In this document: positions 19,287 through 36,934 of the stretch, in pieces
Layout of the letters: the number at the start of each line of letters is the position of its first letter
Numbering within the stretch: the stretch's first letter is position 1
Source of the DNA: Microcoleus sp. EPA2
GTDB taxonomy: Bacteria; Cyanobacteriota; Cyanobacteriia; Cyanobacteriales; Microcoleaceae
NCBI GenBank assembly: GCA_020882975.1
Contig: JAHRFD010000001.1
Coordinates: 1 to 64,000 of the forward strand
Reading direction: 5' to 3'
Length of the DNA stretch: 64,000 nt
Position numbers and translations under genes: made by a program
The notes under the pieces: generated by a model
What the model was told of the DNA's origin: nothing
Seen by the model: the letters and a program-made list of their open reading frames with translations, nothing else
The model's database searches: none

Positions 19287-20713
19287 TTTGATAATGCCAT
19301 CCAGAATAGTATAAGTGGAATTAGACTCATAAAACCGACCAAATGATCGAATTCTTCTAGGATACGTGGCAGTTTGATAGCCGTGCGTTGAAAAATCAAG
19401 AAATAGGCTAACCAACCAACAGCGATAGTGGCGATCGCCTTCAGCATATTTTCCAGCGTATAAGCCTCAACATAAAAAGCATTAGCTGCAATCAATCCAG
19501 CCAGCAACAGCAACACTGCCGTCCAAAAACCGGGTTTGGTTTCTGCTTTGCCGCCGCGAGGTAGAAAGATAAATTTAGCAAACACAATTGCGGTTCCCAC
19601 TGCGGCGGCATTCATGGCGATCGCTTGCCAAGGCAATAAACTTTTCATCGTCAACATCTTCGCGCCAAAGCCAACCAAAAAGGGGAAGCCAGAGATTGAT
19701 AAACTAGCAATAACTAAAGCAATCCAGATTCTGGTATCGATCGGCTTTTGCTTGAGCTCCTGAAAATTGCGGCTTGGTAAAGCACCAGCAATTAGGAATA
19801 GTGCCGATTTGACCAAACCGTGAGCCAGCGCATAAAAGCCGCCCACTTCTGGTACAGCAACAATCCAGCCTAGTTGCGAAATTGTGCTAAACGCCAGCAT
19901 CCGTTTAGTATCCTTTTCAAAGATGGCATAAAACACGCCCATCAGTGCTGCTCCAACTCCAAAAATCTGAACTATGGGAGCCACCTCCTCCACCATGAGG
20001 GCGCAGCGCACGAGGGGATATACCCCCGCTTTCACCACAATTCCTGATAGCAAAGCCGACACTGGCGTTTCAGCTTCCGAGTGAGTTAACGGTAGCCATA
20101 GCCCGGATACAAACACGCCTCCTTTCACCAAAAGTCCCATAAAAATCAGAGCGATCGCCTCTGGGGGTGCCTTTGCCAATCCGGCAAAACTAAAGGAATA
20201 ACTTGCTTTATAAACCAGCACGGCACCGATTAGATAAAATAGCATTGCCGTGTTGCTAATAAATAGATAGCGCAACGCTACCCAAATCGATCGATCGCTG
20301 CGAGGATAGGAAATCAACAGAAAAGCAGCAATCCCGCTGACTTCTAATCCGACATATAAACTGATAAAATCCGTAGAGGCAAAGGCGGCATTTAGACTGC
20401 CGTGCACCATCAGAATCTGTGCATAAAAAAATGCCGACTTATCTGTGGGCCAACAGTAGAGAACAACCGCCGCCGTGACTAGAGCATTGGTTAAGATAAA
20501 ATAGCCGCTCAAGCGATCGACTAACAAAGTCACGCTGAAATTATTTAGTAACTCCAGCGTCACTGCTGACGGCATTGCAAAAAGCTGGAATGCAAAAGCA
20601 GCAGATACAATCGCTCCTAATATGGCGAGATACTTGTCAAGCTTGGGCATCAAATAAATGATAAACCCGATAAAAAATGGAAATCCAATCCAGGCGATCG
20701 TCAGAGTATTCAT
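19283..20713 (-). CDS. mnhD: Proton-conducting antiporter subunit D (MnhD/NuoN-like)
   Basis: 476-residue polytopic protein of the NuoL/M/N antiporter family with about 13-14 spans. Conserved channel elements include HSEAETPVSALLSGIVVKAGV and YALAHGLVKSALFLIAGAL, with lysines in the half-closed proton paths. It is the only large antiporter-like subunit in this cluster. Many cyanobacterial clusters carry two D-type genes or a full MrpA, so this is a reduced set. mnhC lies 52 bp upstream on the minus strand. Confidence 0.92.
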   Translation of the reverse strand: MNTLTIAWIGFPFFIGFIIYLMPKLDKYLAILGAIVSAAFAFQLFAMPSAVTLELLNNFSVTLLVDRLSGYFILTNALVTAAVVLYCWPTDKSAFFYAQILMVHGSLNAAFASTDFISLYVGLEVSGIAAFLLISYPRSDRSIWVALRYLFISNTAMLFYLIGAVLVYKASYSFSFAGLAKAPPEAIALIFMGLLVKGGVFVSGLWLPLTHSEAETPVSALLSGIVVKAGVYPLVRCALMVEEVAPIVQIFGVGAALMGVFYAIFEKDTKRMLAFSTISQLGWIVAVPEVGGFYALAHGLVKSALFLIAGALPSRNFQELKQKPIDTRIWIALVIASLSISGFPFLVGFGAKMLTMKSLLPWQAIAMNAAAVGTAIVFAKFIFLPRGGKAETKPGFWTAVLLLLAGLIAANAFYVEAYTLENMLKAIATIAVGWLAYFLIFQRTAIKLPRILEEFDHLVGFMSLIPLILFWMALSK

Positions 20714-20765
20714 CTAAAAAACTTCGGTAGTTTGGGAAACTCCATCTTTGCAAGAGCGGGGAGTA

Positions 20766-21101
20766 TTAATTAGTGTTATTCATCTCGATTTCGTGAGATT
20801 CCAATGTGGGATTATCCCGCGCCAGCTTCATCACCCCTACCAGCATTAAAGCTTGAATCGAAAAGCCGATCACGATCGCCGTTAAGATCACCGCCTGGGG
20901 AACCGGATCGGCGTAGGGGACATCTTTGCCTTTTGCAATAATTGGTGTCAGCCAGCCATCTCGCGCTGCTACTACCACATAATAGGCGATAACCCCTGTG
21001 CTCATGACATCCATGCACACGATTTTCATGATCAGGTTTTTTTTCAAAATTATACCAAAAAAGCCGCAAAATACTGTTGCCAATACCAATGCTTCTAACA
21101 T
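20766..21101 (-). CDS. mnhC: Na+/H+ antiporter subunit C (MnhC/NuoK-like)
   Basis: 111 residues with three spans and the NuoK-like segment [21 protein letters not shown]. It is the first gene of the leftward operon C-D-E-F-G-A'-B. The 189 bp upstream of it (21102-21290) should hold the operon promoter; I see no clear boxes. Confidence 0.9.
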   Translation of the reverse strand: MLEALVLATVFCGFFGIILKKNLIMKIVCMDVMSTGVIAYYVVVAARDGWLTPIIAKGKDVPYADPVPQAVILTAIVIGFSIQALMLVGVMKLARDNPTLESHEIEMNNTN

Positions 21102-21290
21102 GGAAATTGCCTGTTGGATAAAGAGTTTTTCGGGTTATTTTGGAACTAAAGTAGATTATTTCTAATTGCGTCCAGGATTTATCATAATTGGTATCATGTA
21201 CCTAAAGCAAGAGATTTTCTCAGTTCAACTCTGCATCGGCGGAGCGATCGCGCTCGCAACAGGGATTAAGCAGACCCAAATTCAATAAAT

Positions 21291-22556
21291 TCAGTCATTT
21301 CGCAAAGCTGCGATCGGATCTAAGCGCGCCGCATTCCTCGCTGGAAGCACCCCAGCCAATAAGCCCACAGTAAAAGATAGCCCAAAACCCGCCGCGATCG
21401 ACCATACTGAAATGACAAACGGGAACTTAAACACTGTCGCCGCCCCAAAGGCGATCGCAATTCCCAACCCAATACCCGCCGTACCCCCCACCGTCGAAAC
21501 CAAAACCGATTCAGCCATGAATTGAATGAGAATCGCTGCATTAGTCGCACCTACAGCTTTCCGAATCCCAATTTCCTTAGTGCGCTCCACCACAGACACC
21601 AACATAATATTAGCAATACCAATGCCGCCAACTACCAGAGAAATGCCGGCGATCGCCACCACCATCACCGTAAACAAACCTACCACATTGCTAAAAGTAT
21701 TAACAATATCAACTTGATTAATCACTCGAAAATCATCCGGTTGTGGCGGATAAATATTGTGACGTAAACGCAAGATATTCTCAACTTGAAATTGAGCATC
21801 AGCTAAATCCGATTCCCCGTTAGTTTGCAACCAAAAACCAGAAATAGCAATTCCCGATAAAGAATTTCTACCCACAATCCGAGCCGACATATTTTTCAGG
21901 GGAACATAAACGCGATCGTCCTGATCCGTACCCCCTACCGACCCCTTGGGTTCCATCACTCCAATCACCTTGTAGCGGTTTCCCTGAATCCGAACATCAG
22001 CAGATAGCGCATTAGCCCCAACTCCAAAAAGGTCATCTCGCACCTTAGAACCGAGGACAACTACTGGCTCAGCAGCATTCAATTCATCCTCATTAAAAAA
22101 CCGTCCAGCTTGAGGTTGAATATTCTTAACATCAGGATAATTCAAATCAGTTCCCAAAATAGCAGTAAACGAATTTTGACCGCCATAAACAACTTGCACG
22201 CTTCGCTGCAAAAAAGCGGAAATCGCCTTAACTGCCGGTGCTTGGAGGCCGATCGCCTTAGCGTCATCCCAAGTTACAGTAGAAGCAGAACCGCTACCCT
22301 GACTAACACCACCCGATCGCGAAGCACCAGATAAAACCAATAAAACATTAGTACCCAAAGCCTTCAACTGTTCCTCAGTAGACTTTTGTACTCCCTGGCC
22401 AACGGAAGTAATCGCAATCACAGAAGATATGCCAATAATTACCCCAAGCATCGTCAAACTGGTACGCAATTTATTATTCCACAGCGCCTCAGTCGCCATG
22501 AATACAATTTGAACATTGGAGATTTTGTTGATAACTGGGGGAGTCTTTAATTTCAT
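21291..22556 (-). CDS. MacB/FtsX-type ABC transporter permease
   Basis: 421 residues. First span near residues 35-57 (TSLTMLGVIIGISSVIAITS), then a MacB-type periplasmic core domain (about 65-280) and a C-terminal FtsX domain with three spans. The motif VVERTKEIGIRKAVGATNAAI, typical of MacB-like permeases, lies between the first two of these spans. With an adaptor and an ATPase it would form a mechanotransmission exporter for a peptide, lipid or macrolide-like substrate. The adaptor gene is upstream, but no ATP-binding gene is adjacent. The ATPase must be encoded elsewhere or have been lost. Confidence 0.9.
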   Translation of the reverse strand: MKLKTPPVINKISNVQIVFMATEALWNNKLRTSLTMLGVIIGISSVIAITSVGQGVQKSTEEQLKALGTNVLLVLSGASRSGGVSQGSGSASTVTWDDAKAIGLQAPAVKAISAFLQRSVQVVYGGQNSFTAILGTDLNYPDVKNIQPQAGRFFNEDELNAAEPVVVLGSKVRDDLFGVGANALSADVRIQGNRYKVIGVMEPKGSVGGTDQDDRVYVPLKNMSARIVGRNSLSGIAISGFWLQTNGESDLADAQFQVENILRLRHNIYPPQPDDFRVINQVDIVNTFSNVVGLFTVMVVAIAGISLVVGGIGIANIMLVSVVERTKEIGIRKAVGATNAAILIQFMAESVLVSTVGGTAGIGLGIAIAFGAATVFKFPFVISVWSIAAGFGLSFTVGLLAGVLPARNAARLDPIAALRND

Positions 22557-22626
22557 GTTATTGGGAATTGGTTATTTGTTATTTGGTGGCAACTTCTAAC
22601 AATTGCCCCCTAATTTATCACCTGAC

Positions 22627-23025
22627 GATGCAGCCGGAAACGATAGGATTTGTGGCACAGTCCGCCTGGGGTTAAAACCCCCGTCTCATAGCTAAAGTCG
22701 GTTGAAACCGACTGAAAATTCGTCTAATGATGCAGCCGGAAACGATATGATTTGTGACACGATCCGCCGGGGGTTGAAACCCCCGTCTCATAGCTAAAGT
22801 CGGTTGAAACCGACTGAAAATTCGTCTAATGATGCAGCCGGAAACGATATGATTTGTGACACGATCCGCCTGGGGTTGAAACCCCCGTCTCATAGCTAAA
22901 GTCGGTTGAAACCGACTGAAAATTCGTCTGAAACCGATGTAGATCAACCAACTCTTCAGTCCTCTTTCAGAGGACTTTCGCTCTCTCGACAGGGATTTCA
23001 ATCCCTGTCGGACTCTGCGACGAAC
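22627..23025. repeat. 3 x 102-bp tandem repeat of family A palindromes
   Basis: Units start at 22627, 22729 and 22831, each GATGCAGCCGGAAACGAT onward, with a GGGGTTGAAACCCCC hairpin, GTCTCATAGC, and AAAGTCGGTTGAAACCGACT. A fourth, different palindromic module follows at 22945-23015 (AGTCCTCTTTCAGAGGACT and GACAGGGATTTCAATCCCTGTC). It fills most of the 498-bp gap between the permease and adaptor genes. Confidence 0.9.
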
Positions 23026-23054
23026 CAACTAGCCCCGACTGCGCGGACTGACAA

Positions 23055-24875
23055 CTAACGCAAGCGAGTTCCACCCCCCGGTTGCAAACCCGGAATCCCC
23101 CCCGACGATGGACTTTGAGATTTCTGCCGCAAGCCTGGGGGTAAACTAATAAAAACCTTTTCATTTCCCTGCAAACCCGATCGCACTTCCGTCTTATCAT
23201 CAACCGTCATCCCCGTCTTAATCGGCACAAACTTAGGCTTTCCAACTTCACCACCAGCCACAAACACCCCCGTTTCCTTTTGTTGGCGGACAATGGCGGC
23301 AGTCGGGACCACCAAAACATCTTTCAATTCACCAGCTTTAAACTCAACATTCACATTCATTCCCGATCGCAAAATTTTATTTTCATCATCAATAATCGAA
23401 GCTTTCACCTCAAAACTGGTAACATTTTGCTGGACGATCGACTGAGGTGAAATTTGGCTAACTTTACCTGTAAAATTCTTTCCGGGATAAGCATCGGCTT
23501 GAATAGACGCACTTTGGCCAATACGGATTTGAGCAATGTTGCTTTCTGCCACATTCGCCACAACCTGATTTTTTGAAGCTAAGGACAAAATCGAAGAAGA
23601 AGTCGCCGAAGACACCGCACTACCTGCCGTTGTCGGGGTGACAAAAGCCCCCGGATCGGCATATTTCCGAGTCACAATACCGCTGAAAGGAGCGCGAATT
23701 TTCGTATCGTTAATCAGCGCTTGCACGGTTTGGAGACTGCCTTGGGCGGAGAGAACTTGGGCCCGCGCTTGGGCGATTTCTTCCGGGCGAGGACCGGCTT
23801 GAATTAGGGCTAAAGCTTGCTGTTTTTGCTCCACGGCGGCTTCAGCAGCGGCGATATCTTCCGGGCGCGCCCCCACTCGCACTCCAGCCAAAGCTTGCCG
23901 TTTTTGCTCCACTGCCGCCCGCGCCGCACCAATCTCTTCCGGGCGAGCACCGGCTTGAATCAGCGCCAAAGCTTGCTGTTTTTGCTCGACGGCAGCCCGC
24001 GCTTGGGCAATCTCTTCCGGGCGCGAACCAGCTCGCAGCAAGGCTACAGCTTGTTGAGCTTGTCTGACTTGAGTTTGAGCTCGATCGCGCGCGGTGCGAG
24101 AAGTATTCACAATTTGCAGAGCAATCGCTCCTGATGTATAGAGTGCTTGATTTCTCTGAAAGTCTTCTTCTGCCTGGTTTTTGGCATATTCTGCATCCCT
24201 GAGTTTAGCTTCAGCTTGGGCGATATCTTCGGGGCGATTACCCTTGAGCAATTTTTGGAGAGTTGCTTGTTGCTCGGCTAGTTGGGCTTGGGCGACGGCA
24301 ATATCCTGGGTGCGATTACCGTTGAGCAATTTTTGGAGAGTTGCTTGTTGTTCAGTTAGTTGGGCTTGGGCGACGGCAATATCCTGACTGCGACTACCGT
24401 TGAGTAATTTTTCAAGACTAGCTTGTTGTTCGGCTAATTGCGCCTTGGCGACGGCAATATCTTCGGCTCGATTACCATTGAGTAATTTTTGCAAGTTGGC
24501 TTCGGCTGAGGCTAGTTGTCCGCGATTTTGGGTAAGTTGCCCTTGGAGGTTGGAATCATCCATTTGCGCCAGAATTTGCCCTTTTTCAACGCTGTCTCCT
24601 TCTTTGACGAGCAAACTTTTGAGCACTCCTGATGTTTTGGGGCTGACATTAACGCTGCGTTCGGGTACTATTGTGCCGTTTGCTGAAATGGCGATGGGTA
24701 AATTCACTCTTTCTACAGCAACGGTTTTTTCCTTGCGCCTGCTTTCTCGGCTCGATTTGACTGTGAGTTGGCTGTAAGCTGTGTAGCCAACTCCTGCAAG
24801 CAATCCGGTGGCGAGGAACCCGATTAACCACGGAGTCAGCCCTTTTTTAATTTGAAAGTGCTTTACGAAGTACAT
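23055..24875 (-). CDS. MacA/HlyD-like periplasmic adaptor with expanded coiled-coil hairpin
   Basis: 606-residue efflux adaptor, about 200 longer than a usual MacA. N-terminal anchor GLTPWLIGFLATGLLAGVGY (12-31); first lipoyl half about 60-112 (ISANGTIVPERSVNVSPKTS, LVKEGDSVEKGQILAQMDD). The hairpin has one arm of four 26-residue repeats (about 115-218, each ending like LLNGNRAEDI) and a return arm of four 26-residue repeats (about 264-367, each ending like QAGARPEEI). Then come the second lipoyl half (IRAPFSGIVTRKYADPGA), beta-barrel and membrane-proximal domains (VVPTAAIV). It is the first gene of a probable leftward pair with the permease and is divergent from the giant surface protein. 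Confidence 0.92.
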   Translation of the reverse strand: MYFVKHFQIKKGLTPWLIGFLATGLLAGVGYTAYSQLTVKSSRESRRKEKTVAVERVNLPIAISANGTIVPERSVNVSPKTSGVLKSLLVKEGDSVEKGQILAQMDDSNLQGQLTQNRGQLASAEANLQKLLNGNRAEDIAVAKAQLAEQQASLEKLLNGSRSQDIAVAQAQLTEQQATLQKLLNGNRTQDIAVAQAQLAEQQATLQKLLKGNRPEDIAQAEAKLRDAEYAKNQAEEDFQRNQALYTSGAIALQIVNTSRTARDRAQTQVRQAQQAVALLRAGSRPEEIAQARAAVEQKQQALALIQAGARPEEIGAARAAVEQKRQALAGVRVGARPEDIAAAEAAVEQKQQALALIQAGPRPEEIAQARAQVLSAQGSLQTVQALINDTKIRAPFSGIVTRKYADPGAFVTPTTAGSAVSSATSSSILSLASKNQVVANVAESNIAQIRIGQSASIQADAYPGKNFTGKVSQISPQSIVQQNVTSFEVKASIIDDENKILRSGMNVNVEFKAGELKDVLVVPTAAIVRQQKETGVFVAGGEVGKPKFVPIKTGMTVDDKTEVRSGLQGNEKVFISLPPGLRQKSQSPSSGGIPGLQPGGGTRLR

Positions 24876-24880
24876 ATAAA

Positions 24881-24920
24881 TTAGACCGATCGGGCGTCTG
24901 TTTACTTTAGACCGATCGGG
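24881..24920. promoter_or_regulatory. Direct repeat in the adaptor/giant-protein intergenic region
   Basis: TTAGACCGATCGGG occurs at 24881-24894 and 24907-24920, 26 bp start to start (about 2.5 helical turns). Each copy contains the palindrome CCGATCGG. It lies directly upstream of the adaptor start and could be an operator, or a chance product of HIP1-like sequence. The rest of 24921-25348 is AT-rich without a gene and is the presumed promoter region of the giant gene. Confidence 0.35.
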
Positions 24921-25348
24921 AACACAAAACGTTCAATTTAATTGATGATTTTTTTGATACATAGGTCTGAGTCCCTCGGAGATATCGGATAGAATTTGCT
25001 GATTGACCTATCGCCACGCACTTTAATCGCTTCACAAGATGGCGCGTACCATCGATACATAGAATATGCTGTATATCAAAAATACGCTCTCAATCTCTCA
25101 GTATAAGTGCTCTGGCGATTAATTTTTTTGGTTGAGCGATCGACTTCGCAGTAGATTTTCCGCAATATTACTTAATAAATCTCCCCGTCTTCATCAAAAA
25201 TTTATTTAAAAAGGTATTTTTCAGCAAAACTTTACAGATATGCTCTGAAAATACTGTTAGAGTTGCTACAAGTTTCAAAAATAGTTTCGGATGCAAGTCA
25301 CGAAATCCGGGAATTGTTGTCTTTTTTTTACCCCCAGTCAGGTGTATT

Positions 25349-34510
<9,162 letters not shown>

Positions 34511-34569
34511 GATTGAATTTAGCCATAAATTAGTTACTACTAATACAAACCTGCGCTAAATTTTTAGGT

Positions 34570-34621
34570 AATATTGTATAGTAATCGCTCAGACTATGCA
34601 GGCGATTTGCTATACAATATT
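34570..34621. repeat. Perfect 12-bp-arm inverted repeat between genes
   Basis: AATATTGTATAG (34570-34581) and CTATACAATATT (34610-34621) are exact inverse complements with a loop that itself can pair (CGC/GCG). It lies 60 bp after the giant gene and 48 bp before the fucosyltransferase gene. It may be a terminator-like structure, although no T-run follows, or a small mobile repeat. Confidence 0.6.
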
Positions 34622-34668
34622 CAAGTGTACGCCTGCTGGAAGCTGTCTTAAACCATAGGTAAACTCTC

Positions 34669-35535
34669 ATGATTTCTTTCTCTAAGTTAGGAAACTACGG
34701 AAGGCTGGGCAATCAATTATTTCAATACGCATTCCTGAGAACAACAGCACGACGTCTGGGAACTCAATTTTTTTGCCCTAAGTGGGATGGTGATGATATC
34801 TTCAACCTGAAGGATGAAGGTGAGCGTGCTAGCGCACCGGCCGGGATTGTTCATTATTTCGACCCCCATCCTGAAGCTGGCTTTACACCGGCAGCGCTTT
34901 CCATCGGAGACCACACTGAAATCCAAGGTTTCTTTCAATCTGAAAAATATTACTCAGATAAGCAACTTGTACGTGAGTGGTACACTTTCAAGAACGAGAT
35001 TGTCACTGAGGTAAAAAAGCTCTATGGCGACATTTTGCAAAAGGATTGTGTTAGCTTTTCGCTCCGCCTCGATACCGATTACGGCAATACCAGAGAATAT
35101 TTCCCGCTTTACCCGCTTTCTTTTTACAAGAATTCCTTAAGTGCGATCGAACCCAAAGGTTCAATTCTTGTGTTTTCCGATCGTCCAGATTTAGCCAGAG
35201 AATTTTTGCGTGACATTAAAGAGCATGAATTGATCTTTGTAGATAACCTGAATGCTCCTCAGCAACTTTATTTAATGACCCTGTGTCGAGCTAATGTGAT
35301 TACTAATTCTACTTTTTCGTGGTGGGGTGCTTGGTTGAACCCGCACCCACAGAAAATAGTAGTAGTTCCGACAGCTTGGTGCCGCCCAGGGGTGCCCAAC
35401 CCGGTTGAAGGTATTCTCTGCGATGATTGGGTCAAGCTACCAGGCACTGATCCGATCTTAGATAACTTTCAAGTCTGGAGGATCAGACACCCCATCGCGA
35501 CTGTCAAAAGGCTATTGACTCGTTTCCAACAATAA
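34669..35535 (+). CDS. GT11 alpha-1,2-fucosyltransferase-like glycosyltransferase
   Basis: 288 residues. N-terminal GT11 motif GRLGNQLFQYAFLRTTARRLG (11-31) and C-terminal motif TNSTFSWWGAWLNP (212-225) are clear. The usual HxRRGDY nucleotide-sugar motif is changed to SFSLRLDTDYGNT (129-141): the His is Ser and only one Arg of the pair remains. The family transfers fucose from GDP-fucose to galactose in surface glycans. With the altered motif the donor or acceptor may differ. There is no cluster of other glycan genes nearby. Directly downstream of the surface protein gene but separated by a hairpin. Confidence 0.85.
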   Translation: MISFSKLGNYGRLGNQLFQYAFLRTTARRLGTQFFCPKWDGDDIFNLKDEGERASAPAGIVHYFDPHPEAGFTPAALSIGDHTEIQGFFQSEKYYSDKQLVREWYTFKNEIVTEVKKLYGDILQKDCVSFSLRLDTDYGNTREYFPLYPLSFYKNSLSAIEPKGSILVFSDRPDLAREFLRDIKEHELIFVDNLNAPQQLYLMTLCRANVITNSTFSWWGAWLNPHPQKIVVVPTAWCRPGVPNPVEGILCDDWVKLPGTDPILDNFQVWRIRHPIATVKRLLTRFQQ

Positions 35536-35601
35536 ATACTAATGTCTATCCCAGGATGGAATCGATCGAACTTTTCACAAGTTCGATCGCACTTTTCCTC
35601 C

Positions 35602-36870
35602 TCAACAAACCGCCGCCAGCCCAAATTCTGTAATCGCAGCCTCCGGCCCCACCAAAGAAACATAGGGTTCTACGAAAAATTTCCTAGCAGCATCCCGCGC
35701 TTCTGAAGCTGTCACCTGGGCAATTTCTGCTTGGAATTCTTCGTCAAATTTAATTCCCAATCCCAAGGTTTCGTACCAGCCTACAACTTGAGCAATTTGG
35801 GAATTAGTCTGTTTTCCTAAAGCATATTGACCGAGGATTTTGTTCTTACAAGCTTGCAATTCCTCGTCATCAAGTTGGCTATTTGCTAGTCGATCGACTT
35901 CTGTACGCAATCCATCAAAAGCAGTCTGTGTATTTTCCGGGGCCGTACCCATATACACCACAAACTGTGCCGCATCTAACCGCGTCGCATACATGGAGGA
36001 AACATCGTAAGCCAAACCTCGCTTTTCCCTCAATTCCACAAACAACCGACTCGACAAACCATTTCCCAAATAACTATTGAGCAACTTCAGCGCTGCGTAG
36101 CCAGTATCTTTTACTGCTGGGGCAAGGTAGCCCAACATCACCACTGATTGCTGGGTTTCTTGGGGCTTCAACGCCGATTTCGGGTGGGGGATGATGGTGG
36201 GTAAGCTTAAAGTGGGTAGCGGTGTTGCTGGCGCTTTCCAGTCGCCAAAAATGCGATCGACTAGGGCGATCGCATCTGCTGTGGATATTCTGCCGGCGAT
36301 CGAAATGACTACATTATCCGGGCGGAAATAGGTTTTGTGAAACTGTTGGAGATCGGTTCGAGTCAGGTTGGACATGGTATCTTCCGTGCCCAAGGTAGAG
36401 AAAGCATAGGGATGGTCCTGATACATCGTCTGCCGCAGTTGCTCAAACGCGATGGAAAATGGTTGTTCTTTTTGCGATCGAATTGCTGATATAGCAATGC
36501 GACGTTCTAGTTCCACTTCTGCTTCAGGAAAATTGGGCGATCGCATCAATTCACTCGCCAACTCCAAAATATCCGTAAAGTCGGCTGAAACAGTCTTCAA
36601 ACTCACCAAAAAATAGTCGGAAGTTGAATCCGTACCCAACCTCGCTCCCACCGATTCTACACGTTCGGCAATTTCTAGGGAAGAAAGGCGATCGGTTCCT
36701 TTAGTCATTACCGCCGACAGTAAGTGACACAATCCAGCTTGTTCCGGCTGTACCCAGCGACTACCCGCCCGTAGGAATATCCTAGCTGCAATAATATCTG
36801 CGGCTGGGTTTTCTGCGGCCAAGACAACAATACCATTGTCTAAAACTGTGCGGTGGATTTCATTTTTCAT
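35602..36870 (-). CDS. M16 peptidase-like protein, inactive (regulatory) subunit
   Basis: 422 residues. The HxxEH zinc motif of M16 is degraded: position 49-53 reads HLLSA in GLCHLLSAVMTKGT, so Glu and second His are lost. The C-terminal substrate-grip motif ELREKRGLAYDVSSMY is intact. This division of labour (one subunit with zinc, the other with the Arg/Tyr pair) is known from heterodimeric bacterial M16B peptidases and mitochondrial processing peptidase. It is 64 bp downstream of the active partner gene on the same strand, almost certainly one operon. Confidence 0.92.
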   Translation of the reverse strand: MKNEIHRTVLDNGIVVLAAENPAADIIAARIFLRAGSRWVQPEQAGLCHLLSAVMTKGTDRLSSLEIAERVESVGARLGTDSTSDYFLVSLKTVSADFTDILELASELMRSPNFPEAEVELERRIAISAIRSQKEQPFSIAFEQLRQTMYQDHPYAFSTLGTEDTMSNLTRTDLQQFHKTYFRPDNVVISIAGRISTADAIALVDRIFGDWKAPATPLPTLSLPTIIPHPKSALKPQETQQSVVMLGYLAPAVKDTGYAALKLLNSYLGNGLSSRLFVELREKRGLAYDVSSMYATRLDAAQFVVYMGTAPENTQTAFDGLRTEVDRLANSQLDDEELQACKNKILGQYALGKQTNSQIAQVVGWYETLGLGIKFDEEFQAEIAQVTASEARDAARKFFVEPYVSLVGPEAAITEFGLAAVC

Positions 36871-36934
36871 TTTTAATTTAGTGGGAATTGGGAAACTGAC
36901 TAATGGCTAATGACTACTGACTACTGACTAATGA

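Noticed and set aside
22672-23028. 118-codon minus-strand frame with a 34-residue repeat
   Set aside because: It is the reverse reading of the 102-bp tandem palindromes; no RBS and no protein-like composition.
21291-24875. Type I secretion system for the adjacent RTX-containing giant protein
   Set aside because: The permease is MacB/FtsX type, not an HlyB-like ABC exporter, and no TolC-like gene is present; proximity alone does not support it.
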